Part shown: positions 1-8,744 of the stretch, in pieces
Numbering within the stretch: the first letter of the stretch is position 1
Layout of the letters: the number at the start of each line of letters is the position of its first letter
From: an uncultured Clostridia bacterium
Lineage (GTDB): Bacteria > Bacillota > Clostridia > Oscillospirales > Ruminococcaceae
Reading direction: 5' to 3'
NCBI GenBank assembly: GCA_947631995.1
Contig: CANRNT010000010.1
Location: 1 to 64,000, forward strand
DNA length: 64,000 bases
Program-made: the position numbers and the translations under genes
The notes under the pieces: generated by a model
Told to the model about the DNA's origin: nothing
Seen by the model: only the letters and a program-made list of their open reading frames with translations
Database searches by the model: none

Positions 1-185
1 AAATCCCTCTCTTGCAGGGATTTTCCTCTTTCAAAATAGTCCACCGGACTATTTTGAAATTCACCTTTTTCGGAGCGCACGCTGTGTCTTTGTGGGGCGC
101 TGCCCCACACCCCGCAAGCCTTTTGAAAAAGGCTTGACCGAAAACTTTTATTTTCTTGACAAGAACTAATACTTTTGCGTAAAGC
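1..185. repeat. dispersed intergenic repeat element, copy 1 (cut by window edge)
   Basis: This gene-free stretch is a chain of palindromes: an AGTCC-containing hairpin at about 31-59, an AGCCTTTT/AAAAGGCT hairpin near 116-134, and the 13-base palindrome TTCTTGACAAGAA near 153-166. The same order of parts occurs at 40,824-41,045, and bases 73-100 recur in reverse complement near 40,456-40,484. It lies just 3' of a minus-strand gene, as does the second copy. It is probably a non-coding dispersed element; the function is unknown. Confidence 0.7.
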
Positions 186-190
186 GAGAT

Positions 191-226
191 AACAAAAAAG
201 ACCGTCTTTATGGCGGTCTTTTGTTA
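191..226 (-). terminator. intrinsic terminator of the activase operon
   Basis: An inverted repeat with AAAAGACCG and CGGTCTTTT arms surrounds a short loop and has T/A runs on both sides. It sits immediately after the stop codon of the minus-strand gene that ends at 229, so it probably ends that operon. Confidence 0.8.
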
Positions 227-228
227 TG

Positions 229-1470
229 TTATTTTGCGCGCTTGGCGTTTGCCAACATAAGCTTTATGCGGTTTTCCTGATTTACTTTGGTCGCGCCGGG
301 GTCGTAGTCAATAGCGACAATATTTGCCTGCGGATACGCCTCTTTTATAACGCGCATCATACCCTTGGCAACAATGTGGTTTGGCAGACACCCAAACGGC
401 TGCGTGCAGATGATGTTATCCGTGCCGCTCTCGGCAAGAGCCGCCATTTCGGCGGTTATAAGCCAGCCTTCGCCCATTTTTACGCCCTGATGAATGTACT
501 TGTCCGCATATCTGCGAAGCTCTTCAAAGTCGTGCGGCGGAAAGAACACGCCATGCTCTTTTACAGCCTTTATCTGGTCTTTCTGATACTTGTACAAAGC
601 TTTGTAGCCGATGTTGTAGGCTAAAATGCTTTTGTCAAATCGGTCGTACAGCTTGCCGTCGTTAGTGGTGGAGGTAGCGCAGTAAAGCACGAAGTCCATA
701 AGTCCGGGAACATTCGGTTCGCAGCCCTCCGATATCAGAAACTCGTTGAGATGATTGTTCGCCAGCGGAGAATACTTAACATATATCTCGCCGACAATGC
801 CCACACGCGGCTTTTTTTCTTTGGTGCGCTCTATCGAGGCAAAGTCATTAAGTATTGCGCGGTAGTGACGCTTAGTATCAAAAAACTTGTTTTCAGCGAA
901 CATTCTTCCCAGCCGCTTCTCCCATTTTTCGAGCATTTTGTCGGTGTCGCCGCCGTTTACCTCATACGGCACGCATTGATTGTAAAGCAGCATGAGCAGG
1001 TCGCCGTAAAGAACTCCGTATACGAGCTTTACCATTATAGGCACAGTCAGCTTGAAGGCGGGATTTTTTTCAAGTCCGCTGAAATTGAGCGATATAACGG
1101 GTACCTGTGGAAACTGCGCTGAGATAGCCTTGCGTATCAGATGTATGTAGTTTGAAGCACGGCAGCCGCCGCCCGTCTGCGACATGAGCAGAGCCGTTTT
1201 GTTCACATCATACTTGCCGCTTTTGAGCGCGTCCATGAACTGCCCGATAACGAGCAGAGCAGGGTAGCAGGTGTCGTTGTGGGTGTTTTTCAAGCCCTCG
1301 TCAACGACGTTCCGCGAGGTGTTCGTCAGCAGCTCCATGTGGTAGCCGTAATTTTCAAATATCTGCATTATCAGGCGGAAATGAATAGGCAGCATATCGG
1401 GCACGAGTATCGTGTAGTCCTTTTTCATTTCCTCCGTAAATACAGTTTGTTCAACTCTTTCAGAAGCCAT
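229..1470 (-). CDS. acyl-CoA dehydratase activase-associated protein (C-terminal part of the large activase family)
   Basis: A 413-residue protein resembling the C-terminal half of the large (about 1,400 residue) CoA-substrate-specific enzyme activase family, related to the 2-hydroxyacyl-CoA dehydratase system. Conserved-looking Cys motifs include NDTCYPA (about residues 65-71), TGGGCRASNY (about 98-107) and CTQPFGCLP (about 354-362), which could bind an iron-sulfur cluster or contribute to an active site. It lies 30 bp after the 982-residue activase on the same strand, with an AG-rich ribosome site before ATG, so the two are surely co-transcribed. The physiological substrate is unknown; these proteins are not confined to amino-acid fermenters. 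No downstream dehydratase subunit is visible in the window. Confidence 0.75.
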   Translation of the reverse strand: MASERVEQTVFTEEMKKDYTILVPDMLPIHFRLIMQIFENYGYHMELLTNTSRNVVDEGLKNTHNDTCYPALLVIGQFMDALKSGKYDVNKTALLMSQTGGGCRASNYIHLIRKAISAQFPQVPVISLNFSGLEKNPAFKLTVPIMVKLVYGVLYGDLLMLLYNQCVPYEVNGGDTDKMLEKWEKRLGRMFAENKFFDTKRHYRAILNDFASIERTKEKKPRVGIVGEIYVKYSPLANNHLNEFLISEGCEPNVPGLMDFVLYCATSTTNDGKLYDRFDKSILAYNIGYKALYKYQKDQIKAVKEHGVFFPPHDFEELRRYADKYIHQGVKMGEGWLITAEMAALAESGTDNIICTQPFGCLPNHIVAKGMMRVIKEAYPQANIVAIDYDPGATKVNQENRIKLMLANAKRAK

Positions 1471-1500
1471 ATTCCTCAGTTCCTTATTGTTTATAATATT

Positions 1501-4449
1501 TTATACAGCCGTAGTCTGGCGTTCTTTTTCTTCAAGCGCCGCTACCAGACTGCGCAGCCTTATCCTTGCCGCACCCAGATTGTTTATCTCGTCTATCTTC
1601 AGCTGCGTGTACAGCTTTCCTTTTTCCTCTAAGATAGCCCTGACCTCGTCGGTCGTTATAGCGTCAATGCCGCAGCCGAACGACACAAGCTGTACAAGCT
1701 GCATATCGGGTTGAGTGCAAACATATTCAGCCGCCCTGTAAAGACGCGAATGATATGTCCATTGGTTGAGAACATCGAGCGGAGGAACATCAACAAGCTC
1801 CGAAACGCTGTCCTCGGTGACTACCGCCAGACCGAGCGAAGCTATCAGCTTGTGTATGCCGTGATTTATCTCGGGGTCGATGTGATAAGGCCTTCCTGCC
1901 AGAACGATTATCTTTTTGCCGTTTTCGCGCGCATTTGCAATTATTTCAAGAGCCTTGTTCTTTATGTCTTTTCTGTACTCTTTCTCTGCGGCGTATGCTT
2001 CGTCAAGCACCGAATATATCTGCTTGTAGCCGATACCGAAGCGTTCAAACACACGGGCAAGCGCCTTGGCGGTGTGATTTTTTCTGTTGATATCTATGTA
2101 CGGCGCGATGAAGTTTTCGTCGTTCAGCCTCTCGTTGTTCGCTTTCAAAAGCTCGGGGTAGTACGCAACAACAGGGCAGTTGTAGTGGTTGTCGCTGCCG
2201 CCCTCGTCGATGTTGTAGCTCATGCAGGGATAGAATATAAAGTCAGCGCCCTTTTCAAACAGGCTCTCTATGTGACCGTGACAAAGCTTTGCAGGATAGC
2301 AGACCGTGTCGGACGGGATAGTCTGCTGACCCTTGTAGTATGTGTCGCGCGTAGACTCTTCCGATATTACCACCTCAAAGCCCAGCTTCGTCAGCAGGGT
2401 AGAGAAGTACGGCAGCAGGTCGTAAAAACTCAGCGCCAGCGGCAGACCTACCTTTGCTATCGGCTTGCCTGCGGGCTTCATATCACCGAAGCTCAGTATC
2501 TTTTTGTACTTGTATTCGTAAAGGTTCTCGCTTTCGGTATCTATCTTTATTCCCGCACCCTTTTCACAGCGGTTGCCCGAAATAAATCTGTGACCGTCGT
2601 TGAACCTGATTATCGTAAGATTGCAGTGCGCTCCGCAGCCGCCGCATTGCGCCGCAGTCGAGCGGTAGCTGAACTCTTCGAGCTGCTGCGCCGTAAGCAG
2701 AGAGCTTTTATCGCCCTTTGCGTTTTCTTTGGCGTATAAAGCGCAGCCGAACGCACCCATAAGCCCTGCAATGGCAGGTCTGATAACGTTCCTGCCAAGC
2801 TCCGTTTCAAAGGAACGCAGTACGGCGTCATTAAGAAAAGTACCGCCCTGAACAACAATGTTTTTCCCCAGCTCGTCAATACTTTTCGCCCTTATTACCT
2901 TGTACACGGCATTTTTTATGATAGACGATGAAAGTCCTGCCGAGATGTCAGCTACCTCCGCGCCGTCCTTTTGCGCCTGCTTTACGGAGCTGTTCATAAA
3001 TACCGTACAGCGTGAACCCAGCTCCACAGGCTTTTTGGCAAACAGTCCCAGACGTGCAAAATCGGCTATCTCGTATCCCAAAGCCTGCGCAAAAGTCTGT
3101 ATGAACGAGCCGCAGCCCGAAGAACACGCCTCGTTTAGCATTATGCTGTCAATGGCGTTGTTTTTTATCTTAAAGCACTTTATGTCCTGTCCGCCTATGT
3201 CGATAATGAAGTCAACATCGGGGCAGAAGTACGCCGCCGCCTTAAAGTGCGCCACCGTTTCAACAATGCCGAAGTCCACACCAAGACCCGTGCGTATAAG
3301 GTCTTCGCCGTAACCCGTAACAGCCGAGGAAACTATGTTGAGCTTAGGCGTTGCAAGGCTGTATATCTCTTTTATCTTGTCTGCGATAATGTCGAGCGGC
3401 TGACCCATATTCGAGCAGTAGTGGCGGTATAAAAGTTTTCCGTCAGGCGTTATAAGCACCAGTTTTGTCGTCGTCGAGCCTGCGTCTATGCCGAGATATG
3501 CGTCGCCCTCATAGGTATGTATGTCCTCGTATTTCAGATCGCTCTGCTTGTGTCTGTCAACAAATTCACGATACTGCTGCTGATCCTCAAACAGAGGTCT
3601 GCCCGTAACGATATTGTCGTCGGTCTTGGCATTTACAAGCTTTTCTACCGCTTCCTCAAGGCTCATAGGCTCTGATAACTCATCTGCCTGCAAGGCACAG
3701 CCGTATGCCATAAAAACGGGGGCAAGCTCGGGCAGAACAGCGTGCTCGTCATCAAGCTTCAGCGTTTCCTTGAAAGCGTTTCTCAGCGCCGGCAAAAACG
3801 ACAGCGGCCCGCCGAGGAACAGCACCTTGCCCGTGATCTTTCTTCCCTGTGCCAGACCTGAAACAGTCTGGTCTACCACCGCTTGGAATATCGAAGCGGC
3901 AATGTCTTCCTTTTTCGCGCCCTGATTGAGGAGCGGCTGAATATCGGACTTTGCAAATACTCCGCAGCGCGAGGCTATGGGGTATATCTTCTCGTGACGA
4001 AGCGCCATTTCGTTGAGCATATCGGGAGTAACTCCGAGAAGCGTTGCCATCTGGTCTATGAACGCTCCCGTGCCGCCCGCGCATGAACCGTTCATACGCT
4101 GCTCTACGCCGCCCGTCAGAAAGATTATCTTTGCATCTTCGCCGCCGAGCTCAACAACAACGTCCGCGTCGGGGTATGTCTTTTCAACTGCGACGAACGC
4201 GGAGTATACCTCCTGTACGAACGGTATCCCCGAGGCATTTGCAAGTCCCAGACCCGCCGAGCCTGTTATGGCTATTTTGAAAGAGCCGCTGTAAGCCTGC
4301 ATTATCGCCCTCAGCTGCTCTATCACCGTTTCCCTGACCTTGGAAAAATGCCGTTCATACTTTGTGTATATTATGTCATCTCCGTCAAGGATAACGGTCT
4401 TTACCGTAGTTGAGCCTATATCAATTCCGAGATCGTATATCTTATCCAT
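1501..4449 (-). CDS. acyl-CoA dehydratase activase, duplicated BadF/BadG/BcrA/BcrD ATPase domains
   Basis: A 982-residue protein with two tandem ASKHA-fold ATPase domains: the first about 5-255 (DIGSTTVKT, GGEDAKI, CAGGTGAF) and the second about 310-570 (GIDAGSTTTK, GGQDIKC, CSSGCGSF). The Cys residues in CAGGTG and CSSGCG match those that hold the [4Fe-4S] cluster of activators such as HgdC. The last 400 residues match the DUF2229 region. The family activates radical dehydratases by ATP-driven electron injection; whether this large form does so is not established. The start is ATG at 4449, with GGAGGT about ten bases upstream. The gene is followed closely by the 413-residue gene, which supplies the rest of what is often a single protein. 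Confidence 0.85.
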   Translation of the reverse strand: MDKIYDLGIDIGSTTVKTVILDGDDIIYTKYERHFSKVRETVIEQLRAIMQAYSGSFKIAITGSAGLGLANASGIPFVQEVYSAFVAVEKTYPDADVVVELGGEDAKIIFLTGGVEQRMNGSCAGGTGAFIDQMATLLGVTPDMLNEMALRHEKIYPIASRCGVFAKSDIQPLLNQGAKKEDIAASIFQAVVDQTVSGLAQGRKITGKVLFLGGPLSFLPALRNAFKETLKLDDEHAVLPELAPVFMAYGCALQADELSEPMSLEEAVEKLVNAKTDDNIVTGRPLFEDQQQYREFVDRHKQSDLKYEDIHTYEGDAYLGIDAGSTTTKLVLITPDGKLLYRHYCSNMGQPLDIIADKIKEIYSLATPKLNIVSSAVTGYGEDLIRTGLGVDFGIVETVAHFKAAAYFCPDVDFIIDIGGQDIKCFKIKNNAIDSIMLNEACSSGCGSFIQTFAQALGYEIADFARLGLFAKKPVELGSRCTVFMNSSVKQAQKDGAEVADISAGLSSSIIKNAVYKVIRAKSIDELGKNIVVQGGTFLNDAVLRSFETELGRNVIRPAIAGLMGAFGCALYAKENAKGDKSSLLTAQQLEEFSYRSTAAQCGGCGAHCNLTIIRFNDGHRFISGNRCEKGAGIKIDTESENLYEYKYKKILSFGDMKPAGKPIAKVGLPLALSFYDLLPYFSTLLTKLGFEVVISEESTRDTYYKGQQTIPSDTVCYPAKLCHGHIESLFEKGADFIFYPCMSYNIDEGGSDNHYNCPVVAYYPELLKANNERLNDENFIAPYIDINRKNHTAKALARVFERFGIGYKQIYSVLDEAYAAEKEYRKDIKNKALEIIANARENGKKIIVLAGRPYHIDPEINHGIHKLIASLGLAVVTEDSVSELVDVPPLDVLNQWTYHSRLYRAAEYVCTQPDMQLVQLVSFGCGIDAITTDEVRAILEEKGKLYTQLKIDEINNLGAARIRLRSLVAALEEKERQTTAV

Positions 4450-4499
4450 ATATACATGAACCTCCGAGTGAAAATTAGTTTATCGTGTCAGATAGAATA

Positions 4500-4528
4500 A
4501 TTATAACACAAAATTTATAAAAAGAAAA
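4500..4528 (-). promoter_or_regulatory. probable promoter of the activase operon
   Basis: On the minus strand a perfect TATAAT lies at 4505-4500, about 50 bases before the activase start. The best -35 at 17-base spacing, TTTTCT (4528-4523), is weak. This promoter is divergent from that of rnpB. Confidence 0.45.
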
Positions 4529-4602
4529 GCTTTTTGACAAAACTTTTTTCAAGAAAATTTAATATATAATGTTTTCCTGCGAATAATATAAACCTGCTCC
4601 CC

Positions 4603-4631
4603 TTGATTTTTACTGTATTATGTGTTATAAT
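4603..4631 (+). promoter_or_regulatory. rnpB promoter
   Basis: TTGATT at 4603-4608 and TATAAT at 4626-4631 are separated by 17 bases, a near-consensus vegetative promoter placed about 7-9 bases before the expected 5' end of RNase P RNA. Confidence 0.85.
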
Positions 4632-4637
4632 TACCAT

Positions 4638-4985
4638 TGTGAGAATGTGAGCAGACTATGCGATAGCGTAAACGTTAAGTTTATGAGGAAAGTCCGAGCA
4701 TCACAGAGCAGGGTAGCTGATAACGTCAGCCGAGGGCGACCTCAGAGCAAGTGCAACAGAGATATACCGCCGCTTTATGCGGTAAGGGTGGAAAGGTGCG
4801 GTAAGAGCGCACCGGGCGGCATGAGAGTGCCGTGCCATGTAAACCTTACCCGATGCAACTCCAATGGTAGGCAGAAAGCCAATGTCTGCTCGGCAGGCTG
4901 ATGCCTATAGGAGGCTTGAGCCTTACGGCAACGTAAGGAGAAGATAGATTATCGCACACGACAGAACTCGGCTTATCGGTCTGGT
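4638..4985 (+). ncRNA. rnpB: RNase P RNA, bacterial class A
   Basis: This is the catalytic RNA that trims the 5' leader of tRNA precursors. The invariant P4/CRIV segment GAGGAAAGTCCGAGC is at about 4684-4698 and the partner CRV segment ACAGAACTCGGCTTA is near 4961-4975, with the adjacent GAAGATAGATTATCGC. The length of about 345 nt and the P-helix layout fit type A. The ends are inferred from the promoter and from the last conserved segment, so they are accurate to about 10 bases. Confidence 0.95.
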
Positions 4986-5250
4986 CACGGCGCATTTAAT
5001 GGGGAGTTTACGCTCCCCTATGGCGCATCGACAAGGTCGATGCTTCACGGGGGCACCCCGAACTGGTTCCCCCGTGTTCCCCCTCTGGCGTCGGCTCCGT
5101 TACCCTCACGCTAAAAAATTCACATCAAGATGTTCATTTTTTAGCTGCGCCGACAGCGGTGTAAAATTCGAGAAATGAATTCCCGAATTTTACTTTATTT
5201 AAATTCTGACGACTGTGGGGAGTTTACGCTCCCCTTTGATTTATATTTTC
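4986..5250. other. intergenic hairpins between rnpB and pepV
   Basis: There is no gene here. A GGGGAG-TTTACG-CTCCCC hairpin occurs twice (5001-5018 and 5217-5234); the second is followed by TTT and could terminate transcription. Between them are two more inverted repeats, CTAAAAAA/TTTTTTAG (about 5112-5145) and GTAAAATTCG/CGAATTTTAC (5161-5193). No clear promoter for pepV was found. Confidence 0.6.
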
Positions 5251-5263
5251 AGGAGGCATTACT

Positions 5264-6652
5264 TTGAACTGTTCCGAGAAGATAAACAATTATATAGATG
5301 AGCATACAGACGATATGCTGCGCGACCTTAAAGGTCTTATGCAGATAAACAGCGCGGCACAGCTTGGCGCTGACAGTCTGCCGTTCGGAAAGGGCTCGGC
5401 GCAGGCGCTTGAATATATACGCCGGCTTGCCGAAAATATCGGTATGCAGACCGAAAATTTTGAAAACTACGTCGTTACAGCCGACTTCGGCAGCGGCGCG
5501 CCTGCACTTGGCATACTCGCGCACGTTGACGTCGTTCCGCAGGGAGAGGGCTGGACTAAGCCGTGTTTTGACCTTACCTTGGAAAATGGCAGAGTTTACG
5601 GCAGGGGGGCGATAGACGACAAAGGCCCTGCGGTGGCTTCTCTGTATGCTGTAAAAGCCATAAAAGAACTCGGCATACCCTTGAAAAGCTCCGTCAGATA
5701 TATTTTTGGCGGCGGCGAAGAGCTCGGCTGTGAGGATATAGAGTATTACTCGTCAAAGAACAAGCTTCCCGAATGTGTGATAACCCCCGACGGCGAATTT
5801 CCGATAGTAAACGCCGAAAAGGGCATGGCGCACATCACCGCTAAAAAGCAATTTACAGGCGATACTGCCATAATCGCAAAAATAACCTGTAAAGGCGCTG
5901 TGAACGCCGTTCCTGCAAAGGCTCAGGCAACGCTTTGCGGCTGTTCGGCAGGCGACGTTTACAAGGCAATAGAAGCCGCCAAAACCTCTGCCGAATTTAC
6001 CGTTACCGAAAGCGGCGGAGTGGTGGAAATAATATCGCACGGCAAGTCGGCGCACGGCTCACGTCCGCAGCTTGGCGTGAATGCCCTTACCGCTCTTGTA
6101 AAGGTGCTGGGAATTCTGGGTATAAAAGAATGTGCCGTGTTATCGAATCTTTTCCCGTTTGAAGAAACTGACGGCGCGAGCCTTGGCATAAATTTTTCAG
6201 ACGAGGTTTCGGGCAGCACAACGCTTGCTTTTACCGTATGCGAGATGAACGAGGACGGCTGTGAGATAAGTTTAGACTGCCGTTTCCCCGTAAGCAGAAC
6301 GGTGAATGAAGTAGTCGGCGGCATTGAAAAAGTCCTTTCTGCAAGCGGCTATGAAATAACGCACAAGCAGACAATGGAGGCTCACCACGTTGACGAAAAC
6401 ACCCCGTTTATTGACGCTCTGAAACGCGCGTATGAAAGAGTTACGGGCGAAAAGGCACGGTGCGTCTGTGAAACGGGCGTCACCTATGCGCATACTATGC
6501 CGCAGGGCGTGGCGTTCGGGGCAATGGAGCAGGGGGAGGACTGCAATATGCACTCTGCGGACGAGTATATTGAAATAAAGCAGCTCAAAAAGGTCGCTGA
6601 GATATATGCGAACGCTATTATAGAGATATGCAAAACGGAGGGAAATATATGA
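5264..6652 (+). CDS. pepV: M20-family dipeptidase (PepV/Sapep type)
   Basis: A 462-residue cytosolic metallopeptidase that cleaves dipeptides during peptide use. Metal ligands of the di-metal centre are visible: H87 in AHVDVVP, D119 in AIDDKGP, the GGGEELG general base and ligand pair (E152/E153), and a C-terminal His in NMHSADE. The length is usual for PepV. The start is a TTG seven bases after a perfect AGGAGG at 5251-5256; no better ATG is nearby. The stop overlaps the tyrA start as ATGA. Confidence 0.9.
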   Translation: MNCSEKINNYIDEHTDDMLRDLKGLMQINSAAQLGADSLPFGKGSAQALEYIRRLAENIGMQTENFENYVVTADFGSGAPALGILAHVDVVPQGEGWTKPCFDLTLENGRVYGRGAIDDKGPAVASLYAVKAIKELGIPLKSSVRYIFGGGEELGCEDIEYYSSKNKLPECVITPDGEFPIVNAEKGMAHITAKKQFTGDTAIIAKITCKGAVNAVPAKAQATLCGCSAGDVYKAIEAAKTSAEFTVTESGGVVEIISHGKSAHGSRPQLGVNALTALVKVLGILGIKECAVLSNLFPFEETDGASLGINFSDEVSGSTTLAFTVCEMNEDGCEISLDCRFPVSRTVNEVVGGIEKVLSASGYEITHKQTMEAHHVDENTPFIDALKRAYERVTGEKARCVCETGVTYAHTMPQGVAFGAMEQGEDCNMHSADEYIEIKQLKKVAEIYANAIIEICKTEGNI

Positions 6653-7503
6653 AGATAGCTGTTGTAGGTCTTGGACTGATAGGCGGCTCTATCGCCAAAA
6701 CTCTCAAAAAGAACACAACCCACAGCGTTTATGCTATAAACCGCAGTCAGCAAACGCTCAAGACCGCCCTTTCGGAAGAAGCGATAGACGGCGCGATAAC
6801 CGCAGAAGAACTGAAAGATATGGACGTTGTGTTTATAGGTCTGTATGCAGGGCTGACGATAGATTTTGTGCTGAAAAACGCGGACAAATTCAAGAAAGGC
6901 GCAGTCGTTGCCGATACCTGCGGCGTAAAGACCGAGATAGTAAAGGCACTTACTAAGCCGCTTGCCGAGAGGGGCGTGCATTTTGTAGGCTGTCACCCTA
7001 TGGCGGGCAGAGAGTTTTCGGGCTATCGCTATTCGCTCGATAACCTCTTTGACAACGCAAGCTGTATACTTACCCCCGACGAGGATACCGACCAAAACGC
7101 GGTCAAGCTTCTTTCGGAACTCGCGCACGAAATGCGTTTCCGCAAGACCGTTATAAGCACTCCGCAGGAGCACGACAGAGTGATAGCGTTCACATCGCAG
7201 CTCGCTCATATAGTTTCGGCTTCGTATGTAAAAAGCCCGTCGCTTTTTAAGCAGGCAGGTTTTTCGGCAGGAAGCTTCAAGGATATGACCAGAGTGGCAT
7301 ACCTTAACGAGGATATGTGGACGGAGCTTTTTATGCTTAATAAGGACGCTCTTTCGTTTGAGATAGGCTGTGTTATAAACGCTTTGCAGGATTACAAAAA
7401 CGCCCTTGACAGCGGCGACAGCGATAAGCTCCACGCGCTTTTGAAAGAGAGCCGCGAGCTTAAAGAACGCAGCGACGAAAACACCGCCAAACAGGGCGGC
7501 TGA
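6649..7503 (+). CDS. tyrA: prephenate dehydrogenase
   Basis: A 284-residue enzyme that oxidatively decarboxylates prephenate to 4-hydroxyphenylpyruvate for tyrosine synthesis, using NAD(P). The N-terminal dinucleotide fold has GLGLIGGS at 7-14; HPMAGREFSGY and the HDRVIAFTSQLAH helix match the conserved substrate-binding His segments of the family. The ATG at 6649 has GGAGGG upstream and overlaps the pepV stop by four bases, so it is preferred over an in-frame ATG 21 bases earlier. No other aromatic pathway gene is adjacent; aroQ is about 29 kb away. Confidence 0.92.
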   Translation: MKIAVVGLGLIGGSIAKTLKKNTTHSVYAINRSQQTLKTALSEEAIDGAITAEELKDMDVVFIGLYAGLTIDFVLKNADKFKKGAVVADTCGVKTEIVKALTKPLAERGVHFVGCHPMAGREFSGYRYSLDNLFDNASCILTPDEDTDQNAVKLLSELAHEMRFRKTVISTPQEHDRVIAFTSQLAHIVSASYVKSPSLFKQAGFSAGSFKDMTRVAYLNEDMWTELFMLNKDALSFEIGCVINALQDYKNALDSGDSDKLHALLKESRELKERSDENTAKQGG

Positions 7504-7529
7504 AACATCTGTACGGAGGTATACATATA

Positions 7530-8732
7530 ATGAATATAGCAGTTGCACAGTCAGGCGGCCCTACCTGCGCTATAAACGCTTCACTCGTCGGAGTGTTCCG
7601 CGAGGCGCTCAAAACTCCCGAGATAGATACGGTGTTCGGCTCTATAAACGGCATTGAGGGCATAATAGGCGATGACCTTATCATTCTCAACTCCGCTATT
7701 TCCACAAATGAAGATATGGAGCTTCTGCGGCAAACGCCGTCTACAATTCTGGGTTCTTGCCGATATAAGCTTCCCGATGTCGAGGTCGATGAAACGCCGT
7801 ATATCAATGCGCTCAAAACTTTTGACAAGCACAGGATACGGAAGTTTATATACATCGGCGGAAATGACTCTATGGATACCGTAGTGAAGCTGTCAAAGTA
7901 TTTTGAAAGCATAGGCAGGAGCGATATAAAGATAATAGGCGTACCCAAGACCATTGACAACGACCTTTGCGTTACCGACCACACCCCCGGCTTTGGCTCG
8001 GCGGCTAAGTATGTTGCTTCGACCGTGCAGGAGATTATCCGCGACAGCAGAGTGTACAGTATAGAAAGCGTCACTATAATCGAGATAATGGGCAGAAATG
8101 CAGGCTGGCTCGCGGCTTCTACCTGTATGCTCCGCGCCAACGGAGAGATAGCGCCGCACCTTATCTATCTGCCCGAGGGGGATTTCAGCGTCAGCAAATT
8201 TGTTGAGGACGTAAAATGTCAGCAGGCTAAACATCAGGCTGTGATAGTTGCGGTCTCAGAGGGCGTAAAGCTTGATGAGAACGAGCAGGGCAGCAGTACG
8301 GACGCTTTCGGGCACATACAGCTTTCCGGCATAGGAAAACGTTTGGAGCATATTATTGCAAGGGAGATAAACTGTAAAGTCCGCTCGATAGAGCTCAACG
8401 TTATGCAGAGATGTTCCAGTCATATATGTTCTAAGACCGATATCGACGAAGCCGAGCTTATCGGCGCTTGCGGTCTGAGAGCCGCCATGAAAGGCGAGAG
8501 CGGAAAGATGATGTACTTTAAGCGCCTCAGCGATATACCGTATGTTGTGACCGTTGATTCCGTAAATGCAGACGAGGTCGCCAATACGGAAAAGCCGTTC
8601 CCGAAAAAGTGGATAACCGACAGCGGCAATAATGTTTCCGACGAAGCGCTGAGATATTTCCTGCCGCTGATACAGGGCGAGGTCAAGATAGCGATGAAAA
8701 ACGGCTTGCCGCTGCATTTCATGCTAAAATAA
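7530..8732 (+). CDS. pfp: 6-phosphofructokinase, pyrophosphate-dependent type
   Basis: A 400-residue phosphofructokinase-fold enzyme phosphorylating fructose-6-phosphate at C1 in glycolysis. The phosphoryl-donor loop reads GGNDS (110-114), where ATP enzymes have GGDGS: an Asp in place of the second Gly blocks the ATP alpha-phosphate pocket. PKTIDND (139-145) carries the Lys typical of PPi-dependent enzymes. GGAGG lies 11 bases before ATG. It follows tyrA by 26 bases and is probably in the same transcript. PPi specificity is an inference from these residues. Confidence 0.85.
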   Translation: MNIAVAQSGGPTCAINASLVGVFREALKTPEIDTVFGSINGIEGIIGDDLIILNSAISTNEDMELLRQTPSTILGSCRYKLPDVEVDETPYINALKTFDKHRIRKFIYIGGNDSMDTVVKLSKYFESIGRSDIKIIGVPKTIDNDLCVTDHTPGFGSAAKYVASTVQEIIRDSRVYSIESVTIIEIMGRNAGWLAASTCMLRANGEIAPHLIYLPEGDFSVSKFVEDVKCQQAKHQAVIVAVSEGVKLDENEQGSSTDAFGHIQLSGIGKRLEHIIAREINCKVRSIELNVMQRCSSHICSKTDIDEAELIGACGLRAAMKGESGKMMYFKRLSDIPYVVTVDSVNADEVANTEKPFPKKWITDSGNNVSDEALRYFLPLIQGEVKIAMKNGLPLHFMLK

Positions 8733-8744
8733 TAAGGTAATATT

